Assembly (NCBI GenBank): GCA_036262035.1
Contig: DATAJS010000032.1
Location: forward strand, 1-64,000
Reading direction: 5' to 3'
Length of the DNA: 64,000 nucleotides
From: Burkholderiales bacterium
Lineage (GTDB): Bacteria; Pseudomonadota; Gammaproteobacteria; Burkholderiales; SG8-41
The notes beneath the pieces were generated by a model, which worked only from the letters and a program-made list of their open reading frames with translations, had not been told where the DNA came from and did not search any database. This document shows positions 17,803 through 26,661 of this stretch, piece by piece (the stretch's first letter is position 1; each line of letters starts with the position of its first letter). The position numbers were made by a program, and so were the translations under genes.

Positions 17803-18771
17803 CTACTGCGCACGGATGCCCCGCGATTTGATGATGGCGCCCCACTTGGTCATTTCGGAGGCTACGGTTTGCGCCAGGACCTGCGGGCTGCTCGCGACGA
17901 CCTCGGTCGCATCGGCGAAGAGCGCCGCCCTGACTTCGGGCTTGTTGAGACCCGCGACGATCTCGCGATTGAGGCGCGCGACGATCTCCGGCGGCGTGCC
18001 GGCCTTGGCCATCACGCTGTAGATCGCAGCCGATTCGAACCCCGGCAGCCCGGCTGACGCGACCGTCGGCAGATCGGGCGCGAGCTCGGACGGCTTCGCG
18101 GTCGCGATCGCGAGCGCCCTGAGCCGCCCTGCGCGCACGTGCTTGAGCACCGAGAGGCCGAACATCATCTGCACGTTGCCCGCGATAAGGTCGACGATCG
18201 CCGGACCCGCACCTTTGTAAGGCACGTAGACGATGTCCACGCCGGCCATCGACTTGAACAGCTCCGCCGCGAGATGGATCGTCGAGCCTGCACTGCCGGC
18301 GGCGTAGTTGACCTTGCCCGGCTGGGACTTCGCCAGCGCGATGAGCTCCTGCACCGACTTGACCGGCAGTGAGGGCGTCACGACCAGGATATTGGGCGCC
18401 CTGACCGCGAGCGAGACCGGCGTGAAGTCGGCAACCGGATCGTACGGCACGCCCGACTTCAGCATCGGTATGGCCCAGAAGTTGTTGCCGATGAAAAGCA
18501 GCGTGTAGCCGTCGGCAGGCGCCTGCGCCGCCAGCTCCACGCCGATGACGCCGTTTGCGCCTCCGCGGTTGTCCACGACGACCGGTTGGCCCAGGGAGGT
18601 CGACAGCTCCCGCGAAATCAATCGCGCGACCATGTCGACCCCGCCACCCGGCGGCGTCGTGACGATCGCCCGGATTCGCTTGTCGGGGTAATCGCCCGGT
18701 GCGCCGTGGCAGATGCCGAGCGCCAGGCTCAGACATGCACCGGCTGCGACGACTGCGAACCGGCGCGTCAC
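17803..18771 (-). CDS. Bug/TctC-family solute-binding protein
   Basis: 322 residues from a GTG at 18771 whose GTGA overlaps the stop of the upstream CapA-like gene, a coupling arrangement; the frame opens with VTRRFAVVAAGACLSLALG, a Sec signal. Bug motifs: YPDKRIRAIVTTPPGGG, VVDNRGGANG, VPYDPVADFTPV. It is 43 bp ahead of the first UGSC gene. Confidence 0.91.
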   Translation of the reverse strand: MTRRFAVVAAGACLSLALGICHGAPGDYPDKRIRAIVTTPPGGGVDMVARLISRELSTSLGQPVVVDNRGGANGVIGVELAAQAPADGYTLLFIGNNFWAIPMLKSGVPYDPVADFTPVSLAVRAPNILVVTPSLPVKSVQELIALAKSQPGKVNYAAGSAGSTIHLAAELFKSMAGVDIVYVPYKGAGPAIVDLIAGNVQMMFGLSVLKHVRAGRLRALAIATAKPSELAPDLPTVASAGLPGFESAAIYSVMAKAGTPPEIVARLNREIVAGLNKPEVRAALFADATEVVASSPQVLAQTVASEMTKWGAIIKSRGIRAQ

Positions 18772-19880
18772 GAAGCCGCGTCCCGCACCACCACGGCATC
18801 GCCTTCGACCGCGAACGTGTGCGGGAAACCTTCCGAGGCCCAATCCATGTAATCGACGGCGTCACGGAAGCGCGGATCGCCCTGCTTCAGCACTTCGGGA
18901 CGCAGCTGCTTGTCGATCAGCACAGGAAGAAACGAGGTTTCCTCGACGCCGTTCTTCCCGAACACCGCTTTTGCGATCAGGCTGCGCTTGGCATCCCTGC
19001 CGTAGGGAAGACGCGGATAGTCCGGATCGAGCTCGGCCGTGTAGCGTTCCTTGAAGACCTGCGCCTGGTGGGCGTTCTTTTCGTTCGCCGACATCATGAA
19101 GTTGCTGAGGCTGTAGAAGCACACCTTGCCGCCGCGGCTCTCGATCGCCTTCGGGACGTGGGCGTGATGGCCGAGGATGAGGTCCGCGCCCGCGCCGAAC
19201 ACCGCTTTCGAGACGATCTTCTGGTAGTCCGCGATCATTTTGGGGATGAAGTGAATGCCCCAGTGCAGCGAGACGACGACGGCCTGCGCCGACTTGCGCG
19301 CTTCGGCCACGTCATCGAGCAGATTGCGCAGGTCCTCTTCGTAAGGAACGGTAACGGTGCGCGGCGGCACGCCCGCCTGGTAGTCGAACGATTCGTAGTA
19401 GGTGTGCGCGCGCAGCGGCGCGACGCCGGGCTTGCTCTTCTCCGCGGTGTAGCCTTCGCGCAGCACGGTGCAGTAGGCGAGGAAGGCGATGCGGATGCCG
19501 TTGCGCTCGATGAAGGCGGGCTTTCTCGCCTCCTCGAGGTTGCGGCCCGCACCGACCGTCGCGATGCCTTTGCCGCGCAGCAGATCGATCGAATCGAGCA
19601 TCGCTTCGGGGCCCCAGTCCATCGCGTGGTTGCTGGCGACCGACACGACATCGAAGCCGCAATCCTCGAATACCGACGCGAGCTCGGGCCTGACCCGGCT
19701 GTGCGCGCCGCCCGAGTGGAGCTGGAGCGCGCCGAGGTTCGAATACACGCGCTCGACCTGCGCGAAGCGCAGGTCCGCGCCGCGCAGCGTGTCGCGCGCG
19801 AGCGCGCTGTAGCTCGCCATCGGCTCGTGTATGGGTCCGACGTCTCCGACTGCAAGCAGAACGAGGCGATCGTTGGTCAT
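18768..19880 (-). CDS. CapA-like calcineurin-fold protein (PGA_cap)
   Basis: 370 residues. Metallophosphoesterase-like motifs: LLAVGDVGPIHEP at the N-terminus, VSVASNHAMDWG, VVSLHWGIHF and LILGHHAHVPKAI, whose Asp, Asn and His residues normally bind two metals. No signal peptide, unlike CapA of capsule operons, so a cytoplasmic hydrolase role is likely. A close paralogue sits at 24492-25640. ATG at 19880 preceded by GGAG at 11 nt. Its stop overlaps the next Bug start. Confidence 0.88.
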   Translation of the reverse strand: MTNDRLVLLAVGDVGPIHEPMASYSALARDTLRGADLRFAQVERVYSNLGALQLHSGGAHSRVRPELASVFEDCGFDVVSVASNHAMDWGPEAMLDSIDLLRGKGIATVGAGRNLEEARKPAFIERNGIRIAFLAYCTVLREGYTAEKSKPGVAPLRAHTYYESFDYQAGVPPRTVTVPYEEDLRNLLDDVAEARKSAQAVVVSLHWGIHFIPKMIADYQKIVSKAVFGAGADLILGHHAHVPKAIESRGGKVCFYSLSNFMMSANEKNAHQAQVFKERYTAELDPDYPRLPYGRDAKRSLIAKAVFGKNGVEETSFLPVLIDKQLRPEVLKQGDPRFRDAVDYMDWASEGFPHTFAVEGDAVVVRDAAS

Positions 19881-19932
19881 GATGGCATTTTCTCCAGTGA
19901 GTAATGCGGTGGTTCGATCTGCGGCGCCCGGG

Positions 19933-20928
19933 TCAATCGGCCTTGGCGCCCGCGCGCTTCACGAGCGCGCGGTTGTCCTCGAGCTCGCGGTGTATGCGCG
20001 CCGCAAACTCGTCTGCGGGCCCGCTTTGCGGCTCGATGCCCTGCTTTACGAAAAGCTGCTTCGTTTCGGGCATGTTCACGATTTTGACGGCGATCGCGTT
20101 GTAGCGCGCGACGATCTCCGGCGGCGTTCCGGCGGGCGCGGCCAAACCGTGCCACGTCGTGCGCTCGTATCCGTGCAAGCCGGATTCGTCGAGCGTCGGA
20201 ACCGACGGCAACAGCGGCGTGCGCTTCACACCCGTGACCGCGAGCGGCCGCACCTTGTTCGCATGGATGAGCGGCAGGGCGCCGGGCACGCTGGGATAGT
20301 TCATCTCGATCTCCCCGGACGCGGTGGCAGCGGCGCCCAGCGTGGCGCTGCGATACGGCACCGCCACGATCTTCACTTTCGCCATGGCGTTGAAAAGCTC
20401 GCCCGCGAGGTGCGAGGAGCTTCCCACGCCCGACGTGCCGTAGCTCAGCTTGCCCGGCCGCGACCGGGAGAACGCGATCAGCTGCTTCACGTCGCGCACC
20501 GGCAGCGACGGATGGACCACCAGGACGTACATGCCGTTGGCGAGCATCGAGATCGGCGCCAGATCGCGCTCGATGTCGTAGCCCAGATCGGGCTTCAGTG
20601 CGGGCAGTATGGTATCCGACGCCGTCATCAGCAGCAGCGTGTTGCCGTCCTTGGGCGACTTCGCGACCAGCTCGGTCGCTACCGATCCCGAGCCGCCCGG
20701 GCGATTGTCGACGATCACGCTCTGACCGAGCGCTTCGGACATCGGCTGCGACACGATGCGCGCGGTGATGTCCGCGCCGCTGCCCGCTGCGAAGCCCACC
20801 ACGAGCCGTATCGGCTTGCCGAAGAGGCTCTGGCCCACCGCGCCGGTGCTCATCAGCAGCGCGGCGAGCGCGCCCGCCGGGACGACGCGAGACAGGCACC
20901 GTTGCAAATCAGGACTGCCGAAAATCAT
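19933..20928 (-). CDS. Bug/TctC-family solute-binding protein
   Basis: 331 residues starting MIFGSPDLQRCL at 20928, 20 bp inside the end of the preceding UGSC-partner gene, so the two are tightly linked. Signal-like hydrophobic stretch (ALAALLMSTGAVG), then KPIRLVVGFAAGSG and VIVDNRPGGSGS. The LGYDIERDLAPI loop replaces the usual LPYDP motif. Ligand unknown. Confidence 0.91.
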   Translation of the reverse strand: MIFGSPDLQRCLSRVVPAGALAALLMSTGAVGQSLFGKPIRLVVGFAAGSGADITARIVSQPMSEALGQSVIVDNRPGGSGSVATELVAKSPKDGNTLLLMTASDTILPALKPDLGYDIERDLAPISMLANGMYVLVVHPSLPVRDVKQLIAFSRSRPGKLSYGTSGVGSSSHLAGELFNAMAKVKIVAVPYRSATLGAAATASGEIEMNYPSVPGALPLIHANKVRPLAVTGVKRTPLLPSVPTLDESGLHGYERTTWHGLAAPAGTPPEIVARYNAIAVKIVNMPETKQLFVKQGIEPQSGPADEFAARIHRELEDNRALVKRAGAKAD

Positions 20929-22027
20929 GGATCGACCTCGCTGGCGTGCCGTCGGCGAGGCGCAGCATGCGCGTCACCGAAAGCGTATTGCCGAAACTGG
21001 GGATGTACGCGGAGTGCTTCCCGGCGCCGCCGAGTACGATCGGGATGTACTTGTCGGGGCTCTGTACCATGGGCACGCGCTCGTTCGGTCCTGAATGCAG
21101 GTAGCGGTCGCCGAACTTCACCTTGAAGCGCCGCCGCACGTTCTCCTCCGAGAATTCCCCCAGCGCGCGCCGCGCGTTCGCGAAGAGATACGCCTTGACG
21201 TCGTTCTTCGAATAACCTTCCCCGGCGATCGTCGCCGCGTGCTCGGGGCAGATCAGGACCACGATCTCCGAAGACGGGTGATACACGTTCTGGCCGCCGA
21301 TCGTGGCGATGGTGCCCGCCATCGTCTTCAGTATGCCGGCGGCGCTCGTGCTTTCGTGATCGTTGATGTTGTGCGGGCCTTCGGCCGACACGACGGTGAC
21401 GGCCGAGACGTCGCGAGGCAGGCCGCGCTCGACGTGCAGCGGCTCCCACGGACTGGCCGTCTCGTTCTCCGGCGCGCAATAGCTGAACTTCGCCGGCGAG
21501 CCGTAAGTGCCCATGTCGCCGACACCCGGGATCGCGCCGCCGATGTTCACCAGGGACAGCCTCACCGCGCGGCCGATCGTCGCGTTGCTGTGCGTCCCGG
21601 AACCGAGCGCCCCGTGCCCCGCGTTCATGCCGAGCTCTTTCGCCACCGGGCCGTTGACGATGATCAGCGGCGCGCACGAATGCGTCGTCGCCTGCACCGC
21701 GTAGAGGTTGAACGGCTCCTCGCACAACGCTTCGATCGCGAGGATCACGAGCGGGAAATACTCCGGGCGGCAGCCTGCCATGACCGCGTTCGCTGCGACG
21801 CGCAGCACCGTCGCCGCGCCATATCGCGGCGGGATCGCGGCGATCGTCGAGTCCGGGCGGCGATGGCAGTACGTGAGCATCCGCGCGACCCGCTCGGCGG
21901 TCGGCGGCACGACCGGCAGGCCATCGGTCCAGCCGCGGGCGAGGCAGAAATCGTTCGCCGCGTCGTAGTCGTCGGGCACATCGAAGCCGGCGTCGGGCGT
22001 CGCGCGCAGGGTCTCAAGGTCGATCAA
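20909..22027 (-). CDS. Stand-alone homologue of the C-terminal module of the fused UGSC proteins
   Basis: 372 residues. Shares WTDGLPVVPPTAERV, GCRPEYFPLVILAIEA, APLIIVNGPVAKEL, GRAVRLSLVNIGG and DVSAVTVVSAEG with the second halves of the two fused UGSC proteins, in the same order. TTG start at 22027 overlaps the stop of the short UGSC gene (TTGA). I know no function for this module. Fusion in two genes and adjacency in the third indicate that it works with the UGSC domain. No signal peptide or membrane segment. Confidence 0.85.
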   Translation of the reverse strand: MIDLETLRATPDAGFDVPDDYDAANDFCLARGWTDGLPVVPPTAERVARMLTYCHRRPDSTIAAIPPRYGAATVLRVAANAVMAGCRPEYFPLVILAIEALCEEPFNLYAVQATTHSCAPLIIVNGPVAKELGMNAGHGALGSGTHSNATIGRAVRLSLVNIGGAIPGVGDMGTYGSPAKFSYCAPENETASPWEPLHVERGLPRDVSAVTVVSAEGPHNINDHESTSAAGILKTMAGTIATIGGQNVYHPSSEIVVLICPEHAATIAGEGYSKNDVKAYLFANARRALGEFSEENVRRRFKVKFGDRYLHSGPNERVPMVQSPDKYIPIVLGGAGKHSAYIPSFGNTLSVTRMLRLADGTPARSIHDFRQS

Positions 22028-22560
22028 TTCAGGCGTTCCCGGATCAGCGCAGCGATGTTTTCAATGGCGGCCTCGGCGCGCCCTTCGACCGCTTCGAGCG
22101 TGAGCCCGCCCAGCGGATGCGCAATGAAGACGAACGCCAGCTCGGGCATGCCGTAAACGCGCGCCTGGGTCTTGCCGAGCGCCTTGAACGGTTCGGTGCA
22201 TATCTGGGCGATCGCCAGTCCGCGCTGCTGCAGCGCGTGCATGTCGTGGACACTCCACGACGTGCACGAGCCTCAATCGGCGATGGCACTGACGACGAAG
22301 TCGGTTTCACTGACGAGCCGGTCGTAGATCTCCTGCTGCGCCGGGTGGCTCATGCTGGTCTTGCGCAGCCATACGAGAGACTCGACCGGAAACAACTGCT
22401 GCAGGCGGTCGGCGACGAATCGCAGCAGGTGGTCGGCGTTGCCTTTGCCGTTGTCGAGTATGCCGAGCCTCAGCGCTTTCGCCGCCGGCAGGGGCTGCGC
22501 CTGCGCGGCGGTGGCGGGACCCGCGGACGGCTCGGGCGCCACTGGTGAGATCAGAAACAT
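22024..22560 (-). CDS. Short UGSC-motif selenoprotein (in-frame TGA read as Sec96)
   Basis: Frame from the ATG at 22560 to 22024 with one TGA at 22275-22273: VVSAIAD-U-GSCTSWSVHD. The N-terminal ~30 residues are Ala/Pro-rich, then LGILDNGKGNADHLLRFVAD and an alpha/beta core lead to the motif; after it RGLAIAQICTEPF and GMPELAFVFIAHPLGG continue the fold. 178 residues in all. This is the stand-alone version of the N-terminal domain of the fused proteins at 16020 and 28645, and its partner module is the next gene. Confidence 0.83.
22236..22275 (-). promoter_or_regulatory. Candidate bacterial SECIS of the second UGSC gene
   Basis: The strongest of the three hairpins: after the TGA (22275-22273) and 11 nt, GTCGTGGA (22261-22254) pairs perfectly with TCCACGAC (22250-22243) around a GTG loop. 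A lower stem CGTGC/GCACG (22268-22264 with 22240-22236) extends it with one mismatch. Confidence 0.7.
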
Positions 22561-22577
22561 GGTCGGAATCCTCTGCG

Positions 22578-23543
22578 TTAATCGACCGTGACGCCCGCGG
22601 ACTTGATCACCCGCGCATAGCGGTCGATCTCATCGCTGATCACCGCGGCGAACTGTTCCGCGCTCTCGCTGAGCGGCTCGGTGCCCATTGCGATCAGGCG
22701 ATCGCGGACCGCTTGCGATCCGGCGGCGGCCAGGACGTCGCGCTGCAATGTCGCCAGTACCGCTTGCGGCGTTTTCGCGGGCGCGACAAGGCCGTACCAG
22801 CTTTCGACCCGGATCGTCGAATAGCCCGATTCGGCGAACGTGCGCACTTCGGGCAACAGCGCGGAGCGTTTCGCGCTCGCGATCGCGAGCGCGTGCAGCT
22901 TGCCCGCTCGCACACCGGGCGCGAGCAGCGTAACGCTGTTGAACATCATTTCGATGCGGCCGGCGATGACGTCGGTCATCGCCTGCGTGGATGCCTTGTA
23001 CGCCACGTGCGCGAGATCGACGCCGGCGGCTGTCTTGAAGATCTCGCCGGCGAGATGCATGATCGTCCCGGTACCGTTCGACGCGTAGTGGATCTGCCCG
23101 GGCCGCGACTTGGCGTAGGAGACGAAGTCCGCGGTCGATTTCGCCGGCACCGACGGGCTCACCGCCATCAGGTACGGCGTCTTGCCGATGCGTGCGACGG
23201 GCGCGAAATCGGTCCGGAAGCTATACGGCAGCTTCGGATAGAGCGCCTCGCCGATGACGAATACCGGCGAGACGACGAGCAGCGTGTATCCGTCCGGATT
23301 GGCCCGCGCCACCATCGCGCCGCCGATTTGCCCTGAGGCGCCGACGCGGTTGTCCACCACGACCGCCTGCCCCCACGTCTCGGCGAGATGCTGGCCGAGG
23401 AGACGCGCGGCGATATCGATCCCCGAGCCCGCCGCGGACGTCACCACGAGCCTCACCGGGCGCCGGGGGTAATCCTGCGCGGACGCGGACGGCGCGATGC
23501 ACAGCACGAGCGGCAGCAGCGCCATGGCTGCGCGCGCCCTCAT
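22578..23543 (-). CDS. Bug/TctC-family solute-binding protein
   Basis: 321 residues from MRARAAMALLPLVLC (23543), whose ATGA overlaps the SDR gene stop; that start gives a short Sec signal ending at APSASAQ. Motifs: YPRRPVRLVVTSAAGSG, VVDNRVGASGQ, LPYSFRTDFAPV. 17 bp ahead of the short UGSC gene. Confidence 0.92.
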   Translation of the reverse strand: MRARAAMALLPLVLCIAPSASAQDYPRRPVRLVVTSAAGSGIDIAARLLGQHLAETWGQAVVVDNRVGASGQIGGAMVARANPDGYTLLVVSPVFVIGEALYPKLPYSFRTDFAPVARIGKTPYLMAVSPSVPAKSTADFVSYAKSRPGQIHYASNGTGTIMHLAGEIFKTAAGVDLAHVAYKASTQAMTDVIAGRIEMMFNSVTLLAPGVRAGKLHALAIASAKRSALLPEVRTFAESGYSTIRVESWYGLVAPAKTPQAVLATLQRDVLAAAGSQAVRDRLIAMGTEPLSESAEQFAAVISDEIDRYARVIKSAGVTVD

Positions 23544-24460
23544 GGCAGGTAACCCGTGAACACATCGCGGCTGAGGTCGAGCGGATAGAACGACTTGCGG
23601 AAAGCGGGCAGCATGTTGTCGCCGATCGACCCGGGGGTCCAGCCTTCGCTGCAGTGCACCCGCTGGAGCGGACGCATCTGGCTGAACAGCACGATCTCGT
23701 TCTTGCGCACGTAGAACACCTGGCCGGTTACCTCCTCTGCCTCGTCGCTCGCGAGGAACACCACGAGCGGCGCATTCTTCGCAGGCGGGATGCTCGCGCG
23801 CTGGCGAAGACGTTCCTTGTGCTTTTCGGTGGCGGCAGGAATGGTGTCCGCCATGCGGGTGTGCGCGGTCGGCGACACCACGTTCGACCGCACGCCGTAG
23901 CGCTGCATGTCCACCGCGATGCTTTTCGACAGCCCTACCAGGCCCATTTTTCCCGACGCATAGTTCGCCTGCCCCAACGCGCCGACGAGACCGGAATTCG
24001 ACGAGATATGCACGAAGCTGCCGCTCTGCTGCTCGCGGAAGTGCTCCGCCGCCGCGCGGCTCACGTAAAAGCTGCCCGAGAGAATGACCTTGAGCGAGAG
24101 GTCCCAGTCTTCGCGCGACATCTTGTGGAAAATCGAATCGCGCAGGATCGCCGCGTTGTTGACGACGCAATCGAGCCTTCCGAATGCATCGATCGCGGTC
24201 TGCACGATCCGGTGTGCGCCGTCCCAGTCCGCCACGCTGTCGGTGCTGGCGACCGCTTTACCCCCGGCGGCTTCGATCTCGTCGACGACGCCCTGCGCCA
24301 CGCTCTCGTTCTGTCCGTGGCCGTTTACGCTCGTGCCGAGGTCGTTGACCACGACCTTCGCGCCGTGCGCCGCCATGAGCAGCGCGATCTCGCGGCCGAT
24401 GCCCCCGCCGGCGCCGGTCACCACGACCACTTTGCCTTCTACGATACCCGTCGTTTCCAT
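23540..24460 (-). CDS. Short-chain dehydrogenase/reductase, hydroxyacyl-CoA-dehydrogenase-like
   Basis: 306 residues. NAD(P)-binding TGAGGGIG (residues ~15-22), NNAA, catalytic Ser and YASGK (Y-x3-K). The long insert NDLGTSVNGHG after strand 2 and the extended C-terminal region match the (3R)-hydroxyacyl-CoA dehydrogenase half of type-2 multifunctional enzymes. It would oxidise a hydroxyacyl-CoA, fitting the MaoC-like and ligase genes of the array. Overlaps the following Bug start by 4 bp. Confidence 0.88.
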   Translation of the reverse strand: METTGIVEGKVVVVTGAGGGIGREIALLMAAHGAKVVVNDLGTSVNGHGQNESVAQGVVDEIEAAGGKAVASTDSVADWDGAHRIVQTAIDAFGRLDCVVNNAAILRDSIFHKMSREDWDLSLKVILSGSFYVSRAAAEHFREQQSGSFVHISSNSGLVGALGQANYASGKMGLVGLSKSIAVDMQRYGVRSNVVSPTAHTRMADTIPAATEKHKERLRQRASIPPAKNAPLVVFLASDEAEEVTGQVFYVRKNEIVLFSQMRPLQRVHCSEGWTPGSIGDNMLPAFRKSFYPLDLSRDVFTGYLP

Positions 24461-24491
24461 ACCCGCTCTCTCTCTTTACTGCCAGCCGGCG

Positions 24492-25640
24492 TCATGCATC
24501 GCCGCCCGCGCCTGATACGACCACTTCATCTCCGACGATCTCGAATCTGTGGTCGAACTCTTCCGACGCCCAGTCCATGAAGCGGATGGCGTCGTCGAAA
24601 CGCGGATCGCCGTGCTTGAGGATTTCCGGGCGCAGCTGCTTGTCGATGAGCGCCGGTAGAAACGAGACCTTCTTCACGCCGTCAGGCGCGAGCAGCGCTT
24701 TCACGATCAGGCTGCGCTTGCCGTCGGTGCCGTACGGCAGCGGATGGTCCGGATCGAGCGTGACGCCGTAGCGCTTGCAGAACGCGGCCCCGGCCTTCTC
24801 GACCGACGTGGTGTTGGCCCTTTTCATCCAGCGCGACATGATGTTGGTCGACATGATGAAATTGCCGAGGCTGTAGAAGCAGGCTTTTCCGCCGTGCACG
24901 CCGATGGCCTTCGGCACATGAGCGTGATGTCCGAGGATGAGATCCGCCCCCGCCCCGAATGCCGCGCGTGCCGCGATGGGCTGATACTCGGCGATCGTGC
25001 GCGGAATGAAGTGCAGCCCCCAGTGCAGCGACACGACGACGACGTCGGCGTTCTTTTTGGCCGCGGCGATGTCGGAGGTCATCGCCTCAAGATCTTCCTC
25101 GTAGGGCACCGTCACGACCCGCGGCGGCATGCCGGGCTGCGTCTCTACCGCTTCGTAATAGGTGTGCACCCGCAGCGGCGCGACGCCGGGCTTGTCTCGC
25201 GCGGCCTCGTAGCCGTGCGGAAGGATCGAGCAGTACGCGAGGAGCGCGACACGCGTGCCGTTGCAGTTCATCACCACCGGCGTGCGCGCCTCCTCGATGT
25301 CGCGCCCGGCCCCGACCGTGGGTATCCCCATGTCGCGAAACACCGCCAGGGTATCCAGGAGCGCGTCGGGGCCCCAGTCCATGCCGTGATTGCTCGCGAG
25401 CGAGACGACGTTGAACCCGCAGTCGGCGAACACCGACGCCATGTGCGGCTCGAGCGGCCGTTCGCTCACGCCGGAATGAAGCTGCAGCGCGCCGCGCCGC
25501 GAATAGAGGCGCTCGCACTGGGCGAAGCGGATGTCGCCCGAGGCGAGGGTCTCGCGCACGAGCGTGCTGTATTTATCCATCGGCTCGTGTATCGGACCCA
25601 CGTCGCCGACGCCGTAGAGAACGACGTTCGCTGCTGTCAT
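24492..25640 (-). CDS. CapA-like calcineurin-fold protein, second copy
   Basis: 382 residues, colinear with the protein at 18768-19880 (GVGDVGPIHEPM, VSLASNHGMDWG, LHWGLHF, GHHAHVPKAIG, IDKQLRPEILKHGDPRF). It carries a short insert after FIMSTN (IMSRWMKRANTT) not in its paralogue. The metal-binding Asp, Asn and His residues are kept, so both copies may be active. No signal peptide. Each copy stands next to Bug genes within reach of a UGSC gene, so this is a recurring module. Confidence 0.88.
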   Translation of the reverse strand: MTAANVVLYGVGDVGPIHEPMDKYSTLVRETLASGDIRFAQCERLYSRRGALQLHSGVSERPLEPHMASVFADCGFNVVSLASNHGMDWGPDALLDTLAVFRDMGIPTVGAGRDIEEARTPVVMNCNGTRVALLAYCSILPHGYEAARDKPGVAPLRVHTYYEAVETQPGMPPRVVTVPYEEDLEAMTSDIAAAKKNADVVVVSLHWGLHFIPRTIAEYQPIAARAAFGAGADLILGHHAHVPKAIGVHGGKACFYSLGNFIMSTNIMSRWMKRANTTSVEKAGAAFCKRYGVTLDPDHPLPYGTDGKRSLIVKALLAPDGVKKVSFLPALIDKQLRPEILKHGDPRFDDAIRFMDWASEEFDHRFEIVGDEVVVSGAGGDA

Positions 25641-25691
25641 GGCGTAGCTCTTTTCGCTGTGTTGTATGCGTTCGGCGCGTCGGACGCGCGA

Positions 25692-26648
25692 TCAGTAATC
25701 CAGGCTGATACCCGCTTTGCGGATCACCGTCCCCATGCGGGCCATCTCGGATTTCACCTTGGCGCCGAGCTGCTCGGGCGAGCTGCCGACGGCTTCCACG
25801 CCGGCGTTGAACAGGCGCTCCCTGACGTCGGGCGTGCCGAGCACGCGCACCATCTCCGTGTTCAGGCGGCCGATGACCTCCGCCGGCGTCCGGGCCGGCG
25901 CGAACACCGCGGTGATCGACACGAACTCGTAACCCGGCAGGCCCGCGCTCGCGATCGAAGGCAGCGCCGGAAGCAGCGGCGACGGCTGCGCGCTGGTCAC
26001 CGCAATGCCGCGCAGGCGGCCGGATTTGATGTGCGACGATCCGCTGCTCACGTTCGCGAACATGAGGTGTATCCCGCCCGACATCAGCGTCGTGAGCGCG
26101 GCCGCCTCGCCGCGAAACGACACGCGCACGATGTCCACGTGCGCCATCACATCGAAGAGCTCGGCCGCGAGATGAATGGATCCGCCCGGCGTGGTCGAGC
26201 CGACGTTCAGCACGCCGGGTTTCGCGCGCGCCAGCGCGATCAGATCGCCGACGGTCTTCACCGGCAGCGAGGGATGCACGACCAGGACGTTCGGCGCACT
26301 GACAGCGAGCGTCACGGGCGCGAAGTCCGCAACCGGATCCCACGACACGTTCTTGCGCATGAACGGCGACAGCCACACGGTCGTTCCGCTCAGAAGCAGC
26401 GTATAGCCGTCGGCCGGCGCCTTGGCCACGGTCTCGATGGCGACGACGCCCCCCCGATTATCGACGACCACCGGCTGCCCCAGCGGTCCGGTCATCCCCG
26501 TCGCCAGCGTGCGTGCGACCATATCGAAATTGCCGCCCGTTGCGGACGTCACGATGCGCACCGTCTTCGAAGGAAAGCCTTGCGCCCATGTCGTGCCGGC
26601 GCAAAACGCCGCACTCGCCAGCAGGATGCCTGCTGCCGCGTGTCGCAC
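25692..26648 (-). CDS. Bug/TctC-family solute-binding protein
   Basis: 318 residues. The GTG at 26648 (VRHAAAGILLASAAF) is chosen because AAGGAG lies 7 nt before it; an upstream GTG would lack a ribosome site. The signal peptide ends near AQG. GFPSKTVRIVTSATGGN and VVDNRGGVVA show the fold; the second motif is shorter than usual. First Bug upstream of the CapA gene at 24492. Confidence 0.91.
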   Translation of the reverse strand: MRHAAAGILLASAAFCAGTTWAQGFPSKTVRIVTSATGGNFDMVARTLATGMTGPLGQPVVVDNRGGVVAIETVAKAPADGYTLLLSGTTVWLSPFMRKNVSWDPVADFAPVTLAVSAPNVLVVHPSLPVKTVGDLIALARAKPGVLNVGSTTPGGSIHLAAELFDVMAHVDIVRVSFRGEAAALTTLMSGGIHLMFANVSSGSSHIKSGRLRGIAVTSAQPSPLLPALPSIASAGLPGYEFVSITAVFAPARTPAEVIGRLNTEMVRVLGTPDVRERLFNAGVEAVGSSPEQLGAKVKSEMARMGTVIRKAGISLDY

Positions 26649-26661
26649 GGCGAGTCTCCTT

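Noticed and set aside
17424-17813. Separate 129-residue gene ending just before 16020-17405
   Set aside because: It is the first part of the UGSC gene; the frame continues past the TGA with conserved GSC. The true start is at 17759.
16083-17831. Long plus-strand open frame opposite the UGSC gene
   Set aside because: Antisense shadow with no recognisable domain; the minus strand carries conserved motifs.
22578-24170. A 530-residue minus-strand frame around the Bug gene
   Set aside because: The N-terminal half is a shadow of the SDR gene; the Bug signal peptide starts at 23543.
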